Origin: Paracoccaceae bacterium
GTDB lineage: Bacteria; Pseudomonadota; Alphaproteobacteria; Rhodobacterales; Rhodobacteraceae
Direction: 5' to 3'
Length of the DNA: 64,000 bases
Assembly (NCBI GenBank): GCA_022843025.1
Contig: JALHOL010000004.1
Location: 62,001-126,000 of the forward strand
In this document: piece after piece, positions 17,807 to 25,661 of the stretch
How positions within the stretch are numbered: the first letter of the stretch is position 1
Layout of the letters: each line of letters starts with the position of its first letter
Notes under the pieces: generated by a model
What the model was told of the DNA's origin: nothing
Databases searched by the model: none
The model's input: the letters and a program-made list of their open reading frames with translations, nothing else
Program-made: the position numbers and the translations under genes

Positions 17807-18271
17807 ATGTCTAGCCAAGCACTCGATACTGCCCCCGATACTGCTGAGCGCCAAAACTGGATGGGTCTTTTGGCCCGTGCGAAGGCCGCGCATCTGGCGG
17901 CCTTGCTGCCCGATCCGCTGCCCGATCACAGCCTGCTGCGGGCGCCTGAAATAGGCGCGGTGATGGTGCGCGGGCGGGCGGGTGCGACGGGCGCGCCGTT
18001 CAACCTGGGTGAAATGACGGTGACGCGGTGCAGTTTAAGGCTGGCCTCGGGCGTGGTGGGACATGCCGTGGTGCAGGGCCGCGATCGCGCCCATGCGCGC
18101 CGCGCGGCAACGGTTGATGCGCTGATGCAGACCGGTGAAGCGGCGGCGATCCGGGCGGGGGTTCTGGTGCCCTTGGCCGAGGCCGAGACGGCGGCACGGC
18201 AGACCCGGGCCGAGAAGGCGGCGGCGACGAAGGTGGAGTTCTTCACCATGGTGCGGGGAGAGGACAAATGA
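17807..18271 (+). CDS. phnG: C-P lyase subunit PhnG
   Basis: 154 aa. Family motif FNLGEMTVTRCSLRLASG and GHAVVQGRDRAHARRAATVDAL are characteristic. PhnG belongs to the PhnGHIJ core complex that, with PhnM, converts ATP and an alkylphosphonate to ribose phosphonate triphosphate and adenine. ATG 17807 is preceded by an A-rich site. First gene of phnGHIJKLN; its stop overlaps the phnH start. Confidence 0.95.
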   Translation: MSSQALDTAPDTAERQNWMGLLARAKAAHLAALLPDPLPDHSLLRAPEIGAVMVRGRAGATGAPFNLGEMTVTRCSLRLASGVVGHAVVQGRDRAHARRAATVDALMQTGEAAAIRAGVLVPLAEAETAARQTRAEKAAATKVEFFTMVRGEDK

Positions 18272-18840
18272 CGGGTGCCGATGTGCTGTCGGGTGGTTTT
18301 GTCGATCCGCCGATTGATGCGGCGCGGGCCTTTCGCGCCTGTCTGGACGTGATGGCGCGGCCTGGCCGGATTGCGGAACTTGACGGGGCCGTTCCGCCTC
18401 GGCCGCTGTCGGTGGCGGCGGGGGTGCTTGCTCTGACGCTGCTGGATGGGACAACGCCGGTGCATCTGGCGGGCGGGCATGACTGCGCGGCGGTGCGGGA
18501 CTGGATCACCTTTCACACCGGTGCGCCCTTTGCGGATGCGGAAAGGGCGGCCTTTGCCTTTGGGACATGGGACGCGCTGCATCCTGTAACGCGCTTTGGC
18601 ATCGGGACACCTGAATATCCCGACCGTGCCTGCACGCTGGTTGTGGAAAGTGCGATGCTGGAGCCTCGCGGGGCGCGGTTGTCGGGCCCGGGGATCAAGG
18701 ATCACGCGCTTTTGTCACTGCCTGAAGTGGCGGCTTTTCGCGCCAATCGGGCGCTGTTTCCGCTGGGCTTTGACGCCTTTTTCACGGCGGGTACCCGGAT
18801 TGCCGGATTGCCCCGATCCACCATCGTGGAGGACATCTGA
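18268..18840 (+). CDS. phnH: C-P lyase subunit PhnH
   Basis: 190 aa. Typical PhnH features are ARAFRACLDVMARPGRIAEL, TLLDGTTPVHLAG, FGIGTPEYPDRACTLV and LSGPGIKD. PhnH is a PLP-transferase-like fold without catalytic residues that sits in the PhnGHIJ core. ATGA overlap with phnG; its stop TGA shares a base with the phnI start. Confidence 0.95.
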   Translation: MTGADVLSGGFVDPPIDAARAFRACLDVMARPGRIAELDGAVPPRPLSVAAGVLALTLLDGTTPVHLAGGHDCAAVRDWITFHTGAPFADAERAAFAFGTWDALHPVTRFGIGTPEYPDRACTLVVESAMLEPRGARLSGPGIKDHALLSLPEVAAFRANRALFPLGFDAFFTAGTRIAGLPRSTIVEDI

Positions 18841-19928
18841 TGTATGTGGCCGTAAAGGGTGGCGAACGCGCCATCGACAATGCCCATGCCTTTCTGGGGG
18901 AAGAGCGGAGGGGCGATCCAGCGGTTGCGGAACTGACCACCGCGCAAATCCGCGAACAGTTGCGGTTGGCGGTGAACCGGGTAATGGCGGAGGGGTCTTT
19001 GTATGACCCGGACCTTGCCGCGCTGGCGATCAAGCAGGCGCGGGGCGATCTGATCGAGGCGGTGTTCCTGATCCGCGCCTATCGCACCACCCTGCCCCGG
19101 CATGGCGTATCGCTCCCCGTGGACACGGCGCAGATGGCGGTGACGCGGCGGATCAGCGCGACGTTCAAGGATGCACCCGGTGGGCAGGTGCTGGGGCCGA
19201 CGTTTGATTACACGCACCGCCTGCTGGATTTCACGCTGGAGGCCAATGGCGAGGCGCCGGTTGCGCCCCGTGCGCCCGCGATGGCGGGGGCGGTGCCGCA
19301 TATCACATCCTTTTTGAACCGCGACGGGATGATCGAGGAAGCCCCCCATGAAGACACCCCGCCGCCCGACCTAACGCGCGAGCCGATGGAACTGCCCGCG
19401 GCGCGCGCGACGCGGTTGCAGGCGATTGCGCGGGGGGATGAGGGGTTCATCCTATCACTCGCCTACTCCACGCAGCGCGGCTACGGGCGCACGCATGCCT
19501 TTGTGGGCGAGTTGCGGATCGGGATGGTGGCAGTGGAGATGGAGGTGCCCGAACTGGGGTTCGCCATCTGCATTGGCGAAGTGGAATTGACGGAATGCGA
19601 GACGGTGAACCAGTTCAAGGGATCACGCACGGAACCCCCGCAATTCACGCGGGGCTATGGCCTGACCTTTGGGCAGAATGAGCGCAAGTCCATCGCCATG
19701 AGCCTGGTTGACCGGGCACTGCGTTGGAAGGAATTGGGCGAGGATTACACCGGGGCCCCGGCACAGGATGAGGAATTCGTGCTGATGCATGCCGACAATG
19801 TGCAGGCGACCGGGTTTCTGGAACACATCAAGCTGCCCCACTACGTGGATTTTCAGAGCGAGTTGGAACTGGTGCGCAAGCTGCGGGCCGAGGTTGCGGC
19901 CAGCACAATGCAGGAGGCGGCAGAATGA
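18840..19928 (+). CDS. phnI: C-P lyase subunit PhnI
   Basis: 362 aa, full length for the family. N-terminus MYVAVKGGERAIDNAHAFL and internal FILSLAYSTQRGYGRTHAF and GYGLTFGQNERKSIAMSL are diagnostic. PhnI carries the nucleosidase activity that displaces adenine from ATP with phosphonate. Its start uses the A of the phnH stop codon and its end overlaps phnJ by 4 bp. Confidence 0.97.
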   Translation: MYVAVKGGERAIDNAHAFLGEERRGDPAVAELTTAQIREQLRLAVNRVMAEGSLYDPDLAALAIKQARGDLIEAVFLIRAYRTTLPRHGVSLPVDTAQMAVTRRISATFKDAPGGQVLGPTFDYTHRLLDFTLEANGEAPVAPRAPAMAGAVPHITSFLNRDGMIEEAPHEDTPPPDLTREPMELPAARATRLQAIARGDEGFILSLAYSTQRGYGRTHAFVGELRIGMVAVEMEVPELGFAICIGEVELTECETVNQFKGSRTEPPQFTRGYGLTFGQNERKSIAMSLVDRALRWKELGEDYTGAPAQDEEFVLMHADNVQATGFLEHIKLPHYVDFQSELELVRKLRAEVAASTMQEAAE

Positions 19929-20803
19929 CCGACCAAGCGTACAACTTCGCCTATCTGGACGAGCAGACCAAGCGGATGATCCGGCGTGCGATCCTGAAGG
20001 GGGTGGCGGTTCCGGGCTATCAGGTGCCCTTTGCCAGCCGGGAAATGCCCATGCCTTATGGATGGGGCACGGGTGGGGTTCAGGTGACGGCAGCCTGTCT
20101 GACGCCCGAGGATGTGCTGAAAGTGATCGACCAAGGGGCGGATGACACCACCAATGCCGTGTCGATCCGCAAGTTCTTTCAGCGCACGGCGGGGGTAGCG
20201 ACGACAGAGGCCACGGGCGAGGCGACGCTGATCCAGACGCGCCACCGCATCCCGGAACAGCCGCTGACCGAGGATCAGATCCTTGTCTATCAGGTGCCAA
20301 TCCCGGAACCGTTGCGCTTTCTGGAACCGCGCGAGACGGAGACGCGGAAGATGCACAGCCTTGAAGAATACGGGCTGATGCATGTGAAGCTGTATGAAGA
20401 CATCGCCCGGCATGGGCATATCGCCACCGCCTATGCCTATCCGGTGAAGGTGGAGGGGCGCTATGTGATGGACCCTTCACCCATCCCGCGTTTTGACAAT
20501 CCGAAACTGTCAGACTGCCCGGCGCTGCAACTGTTTGGCGCGGGGCGAGAACAGCGCATCTATGCGCTGCCGCCCTATACGCAGGCCGTGAGTCTGGATT
20601 TCGAAGATCACCCGTTCGAGGCATCGAAGGCGCCGCATGACTGCGATCTGTGCGGTGCGGCGGACAGCTATCTGGACGAGGTCATCACCGATGATCAGGG
20701 CGGGCGGATGTTCGTCTGTTCCGACACCGATCATTGCCGCTGCCGCCGCGAGGCGGGGCATGTGGGGCGGCTGGGGACACCAATGGTTGAGGGGGTTGCC
20801 TGA
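19925..20803 (+). CDS. phnJ: C-P lyase catalytic subunit PhnJ (radical SAM)
   Basis: 292 aa. The unusual radical-SAM cluster cysteines are Cys240, Cys243 and Cys265, with Cys271 in the position of the thiyl-radical residue (CDLCGAADSYLDEV…CSDTDHCRC). PhnJ breaks the carbon-phosphorus bond of ribose 1-alkylphosphonate 5-phosphate, releasing the alkane and a 1,2-cyclic ribose phosphate. All catalytic cysteines are present, so the pathway should be functional. It overlaps phnI and phnK by 4 and 1 bp. Confidence 0.98.
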   Translation: MTDQAYNFAYLDEQTKRMIRRAILKGVAVPGYQVPFASREMPMPYGWGTGGVQVTAACLTPEDVLKVIDQGADDTTNAVSIRKFFQRTAGVATTEATGEATLIQTRHRIPEQPLTEDQILVYQVPIPEPLRFLEPRETETRKMHSLEEYGLMHVKLYEDIARHGHIATAYAYPVKVEGRYVMDPSPIPRFDNPKLSDCPALQLFGAGREQRIYALPPYTQAVSLDFEDHPFEASKAPHDCDLCGAADSYLDEVITDDQGGRMFVCSDTDHCRCRREAGHVGRLGTPMVEGVA

Positions 20804-21624
20804 TGGGGGCCGTGGAATTGGGTATTTCCGCCAAGATAAAGCCCGAAGTTAAGTCGGAGGGTCCGCTGCTTTCTGTTCGCGGGTTGACCAAGCGCTATGG
20901 CGCGCGGATCGGCTGTGCGGATGTGGGGTTTGAACTGTGGCCCGGCGAGGTGCTGGGGATCGTCGGCGAAAGCGGTTCGGGTAAATCGACGCTGCTGTCT
21001 TGTCTGGCGGGGCATCTGGCGCCGGACACGGGCGAGGTGGTCTTTGCCACCCGCGAGGGGCCACGCGATGTGCTGACCATGACAGAACCCGAGCGGCGGC
21101 GGCTGTCGCGCACGGATTGGGCCTTTGTCCATCAGAACCCGCGCGACGGGTTGCGGATGGGCGTGACGGCGGGCGGCAATGTGGGCGAGCGGTTGATGGC
21201 CGTGGGCGCACGGAACTATGGCGACATCCGCGACCGGGCGACGGATTGGCTGGGGCGGGTGGAAATTGCCGCAGAGCGGATCGATGATCGGCCTTCTGCC
21301 TTTTCCGGCGGGATGCAGCAGCGGTTGCAGATCGCGCGCAATCTGGTGACGGGGCCACGACTGGTGTTCATGGATGAACCCACGGGGGGGCTGGATGTCA
21401 GCGTGCAGGCGCGGCTGTTGGATCTGCTCCGAGGGCTGGTGCGGGAGATGGGGCTTTCGGCCATCATCGTGACGCATGATCTGGCGGTGGTGCGGTTGCT
21501 GGCGGATCGGCTGATGGTGATGAAATCCGGCCATGTGGTGGAGCAGGGTTTGACTGATCAGGTGCTGGACGACCCGCAGCATGCGTATACGCAACTCCTC
21601 GTCTCTTCCGTTTTGCAGGTTTGA
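20803..21624 (+). CDS. phnK: C-P lyase ABC-type ATPase PhnK
   Basis: 273 aa. Walker A GESGSGKST, signature FSGGMQQRLQIARNL, Walker B LVFMDEPTGGLDVS, switch VTHDLAVVRLLADR. PhnK docks on the PhnJ subunits of the core complex. About 20 extra N-terminal residues precede LLSVRGLTKRYG. It follows phnJ with a 1-bp overlap. Confidence 0.96.
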   Translation: MGAVELGISAKIKPEVKSEGPLLSVRGLTKRYGARIGCADVGFELWPGEVLGIVGESGSGKSTLLSCLAGHLAPDTGEVVFATREGPRDVLTMTEPERRRLSRTDWAFVHQNPRDGLRMGVTAGGNVGERLMAVGARNYGDIRDRATDWLGRVEIAAERIDDRPSAFSGGMQQRLQIARNLVTGPRLVFMDEPTGGLDVSVQARLLDLLRGLVREMGLSAIIVTHDLAVVRLLADRLMVMKSGHVVEQGLTDQVLDDPQHAYTQLLVSSVLQV

Positions 21625-21625
21625 C

Positions 21626-22309
21626 ATGATCGAGATATCCGAGCTTTCAAAGACCTTTACCCTGCACAATCAGGGCAGCGCGGTGATCCGGGTGATGGCG
21701 GATGCCAATCTGACCGTGGCACCCGGCGAATGTGTCGGGCTGATCGGTGCGTCGGGGGCGGGGAAATCCACGCTGATGCGGATGGTCTATGGCAACTATC
21801 TGGCCGCAGCGGGCAGCATCCGGATTGCGGGGACGGACATCACCCGCGCCACCCCGCGCGAGATCATCGCATTGCGGCGCAGCACCCTGGGATATGTGAG
21901 CCAGTTTCTGCGGGTGGTGCCGCGCGTGCCGACGCTGGATGTGGTGGCAGAGCCGCTGCTGACGCTGGGCCATCCGATGGCCGAGGCGCGGGCGCGGGCC
22001 GCGGGGTTGCTGCGCGTTTTGAACATTCCCGAACGGCTGTGGACGCTGTCGCCCACCACCTTCTCCGGGGGGGAACAGCAACGCGTGAACATCGCGCGGG
22101 GGTTCATCCACCCTTATCCGGCGCTGCTGCTAGATGAGCCGACGGCAAGCCTTGATGCCGCGAACCGGGAGGTTGTGCTGTCACTGATCGAGGCGGCCAA
22201 GGCGCGAGGGGCGGCGATCCTTGGGATTTTCCATGACGAGGCGGCGCGGGCGCGGGTCTGTGATCGGTTCGTGGATGTGGCGGCCTTTACCCCCAGAGCG
22301 GCAGCATGA
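21626..22309 (+). CDS. phnL: C-P lyase ABC-type ATPase PhnL
   Basis: 227 aa. Starts MIEISELSKTFTLHNQG as in other PhnL proteins. Walker A GASGAGKST, Q-loop YVSQFLRVVPRVPTLDVVAEP, signature FSGGEQQRVNIARGFI, Walker B LLLDEPTASLD, then GIFHDEAAR. The ATG at 21626 lies one base after the phnK stop; an in-frame start inside phnK was rejected. Confidence 0.96.
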   Translation: MIEISELSKTFTLHNQGSAVIRVMADANLTVAPGECVGLIGASGAGKSTLMRMVYGNYLAAAGSIRIAGTDITRATPREIIALRRSTLGYVSQFLRVVPRVPTLDVVAEPLLTLGHPMAEARARAAGLLRVLNIPERLWTLSPTTFSGGEQQRVNIARGFIHPYPALLLDEPTASLDAANREVVLSLIEAAKARGAAILGIFHDEAARARVCDRFVDVAAFTPRAAA

Positions 22310-22860
22310 CAGCCAATAGGATGGGGCGTTTGTTTGCGGTTGTCGGCCCGTCCGGCGCGGGGAAAGACACGCTGATCGATGCAGGCCGCGCGGCGCGACC
22401 CGACCTGCTGATCGTGCGGCGGGTGATCACCCGGCCCGAGGCTTTGGGTGGCGAGGATTTCGAAGGGGTGAGCGAGGCGGAGTTTGCCAAACGCAAGGTG
22501 CGGGGTGACTTCGCGCTGGACTGGCGGGCGCATGGGCTGCGCTATGGTCTGCCCGCGTTGCAGATTGCGGAACGGCTGGCGGGGCGGGATGTGCTGTTCA
22601 ACGGATCGCGCGCGGCACTGGAAGCGGCGGCGATGATCTTTCCCGATCTGGTGGTGATCCGCGTGACCGCCCCATCGACGGTGTTGATGGAACGCCTGCT
22701 GGCGCGCGGGCGCGAGACGCGCGAGGAGATTGCCGCGCGGATACAGCGGGCGAGCTATGAGGTGCCTGCCGGGCTGAGCGTGATCGACGTCAGCAATGAC
22801 GGGCCACTGGAGGCCGGGGTGGCGCGGTTTCTGGACGCGATTCAGCCGGTAAGCGGGTAG
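22306..22860 (+). CDS. phnN: ribose 1,5-bisphosphate phosphokinase PhnN
   Basis: 184 aa P-loop kinase related to guanylate kinase: Walker A GPSGAGKDT, then VRRVITRPEALGGEDFEGVSE. It phosphorylates ribose 1,5-bisphosphate to PRPP, the last step of the C-P lyase route. Overlaps the phnL stop (ATGA). Its 3' end overlaps the convergent DUF1045 gene by 19 bp. Confidence 0.95.
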   Translation: MTANRMGRLFAVVGPSGAGKDTLIDAGRAARPDLLIVRRVITRPEALGGEDFEGVSEAEFAKRKVRGDFALDWRAHGLRYGLPALQIAERLAGRDVLFNGSRAALEAAAMIFPDLVVIRVTAPSTVLMERLLARGRETREEIAARIQRASYEVPAGLSVIDVSNDGPLEAGVARFLDAIQPVSG

Positions 22861-23507
22861 CGATGCAGCAGATGAAACCATCCGTCGCCATCTTCGCCGA
22901 ACAGGCAGAGGTCTGTGATGTCGAACGGGCGCGGCAGCACCTCGGCAAACCACGGGCCAAGAATCGCGGCAGTCGCCTGGGCAGCAGCGGGGGGCAGGTC
23001 ATCGGTGAGGGTGAGGTGGAAACGAAACTCCTCCATCACATAGGGATAACCCCAGCGGGCGAGCAATTCGCGTTGACGGGGGCTGAGCCGGTCGGGGCGG
23101 CGGCGGGCGACTTCCACCTCGGTCAATGGGGAGCGGAGGGGATCAAGGCGGCTCACAACCTCGGCCCCGAGCGCGAGGAGGTCGGTCTCATCGCCTTCAG
23201 GGGTGAAGGCGAGAAAGCCCTTGAGGATTTCGAGGCGCAGGCCCGCCATCCGCACCGGGGGCAAGCGCGTGGCCAGCGCGGCGAGGTCGGATTGCAGCAA
23301 ACGCGCATCGACGCCTTCGGCAAGGCGGAACGGGGCCTTGATCGTGCCATGAAAGCCATAGCGCCGGGGGGCAGCGGTCAGCGTGGCTGCCGGGCCGGGA
23401 AGGCCGGGCAGATCAGGGGCCGCATCGGACAGCCAGAGATTGGCGCGGGTGGCGAAATCGCCGGGCGGCGGCGCGTAGTAGACGGCAAAGCGTTTGAAAT
23501 CTGTCAT
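22842..23507 (-). CDS. DUF1045 phosphonate-operon protein, 2H phosphoesterase fold
   Basis: 221 aa. Two H-x-T motifs characteristic of 2H phosphoesterases are visible: His53-Gly-Thr55 in YGFHGTIKAPF and His164-Leu-Thr166 in FRFHLTLTDDL. The N-terminus FKRFAVYYAPPPGDFA and FDITDLCLFGEDGDG fit the DUF1045/TIGR03223 family that accompanies phn loci. No phnP is recognisable here, so this protein may open the 1,2-cyclic ribose phosphate made by PhnJ; that role is inferred. Divergent from phnM2 across a Pho-like site. Confidence 0.88.
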   Translation of the reverse strand: MTDFKRFAVYYAPPPGDFATRANLWLSDAAPDLPGLPGPAATLTAAPRRYGFHGTIKAPFRLAEGVDARLLQSDLAALATRLPPVRMAGLRLEILKGFLAFTPEGDETDLLALGAEVVSRLDPLRSPLTEVEVARRRPDRLSPRQRELLARWGYPYVMEEFRFHLTLTDDLPPAAAQATAAILGPWFAEVLPRPFDITDLCLFGEDGDGWFHLLHRYPLTG

Positions 23508-23528
23508 GCCCGCAGCCCTAGCGCCCGT

Positions 23529-23550
23529 CTGTCACATGGATGTGACGCAA
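23529..23550. promoter_or_regulatory. Pho-box-like / palindromic site between DUF1045 gene and phnM2
   Basis: CTGTCACATGG followed by ATGTGACGCAA gives two 11-bp half sites, the first nearly identical to CTGTCACATTA before pstS. Within it GTCACAT-GG-ATGTGAC is a perfect inverted repeat, so it could serve both divergent promoters. Confidence 0.5.
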
Positions 23551-23620
23551 TGCCCCCATGTGATGCCTTTTGCATTTCCCTGCGGCCAGTATCGCCGCCC
23601 CTTTTCATCGGACGAGACCT

Positions 23621-24763
23621 ATGACCGAGACGATCCTTGCCAATGCCACCCTTGTTCTGCCCGATGAGGTGTTCACCGGGGCGCTTTTGCTGCGTGATGG
23701 GGTGATTGCGGATATCGCCAAGGGCGCGGCGCAGCCTGCGGGGGCCGAGGATATGGGCGGCGACATGCTGATGCCCGGTCTGATTGAATTGCATACGGAC
23801 AATCTGGAACGCCATATCGAGCCCCGGCCCAAGGTGGCATGGCCCCATGCCGCCGCCATCATCGCGCATGATGCGGAATTGGCAAGTGTAGGGATCACCA
23901 CGGTATTCGATGCACTGCGGGTGGGATCGGTGGTATCCAAAGCCAAGGCGAATTACGGGGAATATGCCCGTGCCTTGGCCGATGAGATCATCGCGCTGCG
24001 TGAGGCAGGGGCGCTGCGGATCAACCATCTGCTGCATCTGCGAGCCGAGGTCTGTTCCGAGACGCTGATCGCGGAGTTGGGCAAGTTCGGGCCAGAGGAT
24101 GGGGTCGGGATCGTCAGCCTGATGGACCACACGCCCGGACAGCGGCAGTTTCGCGACATCACGCAGTTGAAAAATTACGTCTGCGGCAAGCACGGGTTTT
24201 CGGATGCGGAATTCGTGGAGCATGTCGAAGGGCAGAAGGCGCTGTCAGCGATGATGGGCAGCGCGCATGAATCGGCGGCGGTAGAGGCTGCGCGCCGCTA
24301 TGGCGCGGTTCTGGCCAGCCATGATGACACGACCGAGGGGCATGTCGCGCAATCGGCGCGGCATGGCGCGACCTTTGCTGAATTTCCCACCACGGCCGAG
24401 GCGGCGCGCGCCTGCCGGGCGCAAGGCATTGCAGTGATGATGGGGGCGCCGAACCTGATCCGGGGCGGGTCGCATTCTGGCAACGTCGCCGCGCAGGCGC
24501 TGGCCGAGGAGGGGCTGCTGGATATCCTGTCGTCGGATTATGTGCCGTCATCGCTGCTGTCGGCGGCGCTGATGTTGGGCGATCTGTGGGGCGATCCGGC
24601 GCGGGCGGTGGCCACGGTGACGCGGGCACCTGCGACGGCGACGGGGCTTATGGATCGGGGCGAGATTGCGCCGGGCAAGCGGGCGGATGTGATCCGGGTG
24701 CATCGCTTTGGCGATGCCGGGATGCTGCGCGGGACGTGGGTGGCGGGGCGGCGGGTGGGCTGA
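23621..24763 (+). CDS. phnM: alpha-D-ribose 1-methylphosphonate 5-triphosphate diphosphatase PhnM (canonical, paralogue 2)
   Basis: 380 aa, the best match to characterised PhnM: GLIELHTDNLERHIEPRP (His58, Asp60), SLMDHTPGQRQF, LASHDDTTEGHV, MGAPNLIRGGSHSGN and LSSDYVPSSLL. It removes diphosphate from the triphosphorylated phosphonate intermediate before PhnJ acts. ATG 23621 was chosen over an upstream in-frame start at 23570. It stands alone after the divergent DUF1045 gene and converges on the acyltransferase gene 4 bp away. Confidence 0.95.
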   Translation: MTETILANATLVLPDEVFTGALLLRDGVIADIAKGAAQPAGAEDMGGDMLMPGLIELHTDNLERHIEPRPKVAWPHAAAIIAHDAELASVGITTVFDALRVGSVVSKAKANYGEYARALADEIIALREAGALRINHLLHLRAEVCSETLIAELGKFGPEDGVGIVSLMDHTPGQRQFRDITQLKNYVCGKHGFSDAEFVEHVEGQKALSAMMGSAHESAAVEAARRYGAVLASHDDTTEGHVAQSARHGATFAEFPTTAEAARACRAQGIAVMMGAPNLIRGGSHSGNVAAQALAEEGLLDILSSDYVPSSLLSAALMLGDLWGDPARAVATVTRAPATATGLMDRGEIAPGKRADVIRVHRFGDAGMLRGTWVAGRRVG

Positions 24764-24767
24764 TCCC

Positions 24768-25643
24768 TTACCACTTTACATGGGCGGGCCAGCGGAACAC
24801 CTCATCCCCCTGCCCGCCCAGCGCCATGGTGCGGCGGCGGAGTTCGGCGGCGATGTCATTGCGGGCAATCCCGGCAAGGGTTTCTGCCGTGATCGGTTGG
24901 CCGATCGTCATGTCCAGCGGACGTCCCATGAGACGGCGGGTTTCGTGGAAGATCAGCGCGATGCGCAGCGGATAGGACAGGTGGCTGGCCATCTGGAACA
25001 GGCGGGAATTCTGGCCCGCGAAATGCACGGGCAGCGTTGTCACACCGGGAAGCGTGGCAAGGCGGCCAAGGAAGGCATGCCATTCGGCATCATGGGCGCG
25101 CCCGCGAATGGGCGAATTGGCCGTGGCGATGCCACCACCGGGGAAGATCGCCACGACCTTGCCGGCTGACAGCAATTCAACGGCCAGCTTGCGGCTTTGG
25201 CCCGAGGTCTTGCGCCCCTCCGGTGTACCACTGAAATCGATGGGCAGCAGGTGGGGGGCAACTTCGGGCGGCTGGCACAGGACGCTGTTGGTCAGGATCT
25301 GCACATTGCCGCGCAGGCGCATGCCAAGCTGGCCAAGCGCCAGACCGTCGATGATGCCATAGGGGTGGTTGGCCACGAGCAAGAGGCCGCCAGTCTGCGG
25401 GATGTTGGACGCGGGCAAGTGCCATGTGGTGCGCGGCGCAATGCGGAGAAGGCGCAGGGCGGCGTCAAAGACCGATTCCTCGTGGCGCGGGCCGGCCTGC
25501 CAATCCCTGTATAGGCCGCGCAGCATGGGCTGGCCGCTGGCGCGTTCGACGGCGCGGATCAGGGCGCGGCGAAAGGGGGATTGGCCGGGATGGCTGTAGG
25601 TGAGGTCGGGCGCGGTGTCGTCGGTGGCGAAAGTGTCGGTCAT
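24768..25643 (-). CDS. PlsC-like lysophospholipid acyltransferase family protein
   Basis: 291 aa. The acyltransferase block I is variant, NHPYGIIDG (His93 to Asp99, one residue longer than HX4D), and FPGGG at 167-171 fits block III. The family includes enzymes that esterify lyso-ornithine lipids or lysophospholipids. It is the last gene of phnD2-phnC2-phnE3-methyltransferase-phnM3, 18 bp after phnM3, with a good GGGGA ribosome site. A role in lipid remodelling under phosphate limitation is attractive but inferred. Confidence 0.75.
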   Translation of the reverse strand: MTDTFATDDTAPDLTYSHPGQSPFRRALIRAVERASGQPMLRGLYRDWQAGPRHEESVFDAALRLLRIAPRTTWHLPASNIPQTGGLLLVANHPYGIIDGLALGQLGMRLRGNVQILTNSVLCQPPEVAPHLLPIDFSGTPEGRKTSGQSRKLAVELLSAGKVVAIFPGGGIATANSPIRGRAHDAEWHAFLGRLATLPGVTTLPVHFAGQNSRLFQMASHLSYPLRIALIFHETRRLMGRPLDMTIGQPITAETLAGIARNDIAAELRRRTMALGGQGDEVFRWPAHVKW

Positions 25644-25661
25644 TGCGTCCCCTTTTTTCGG

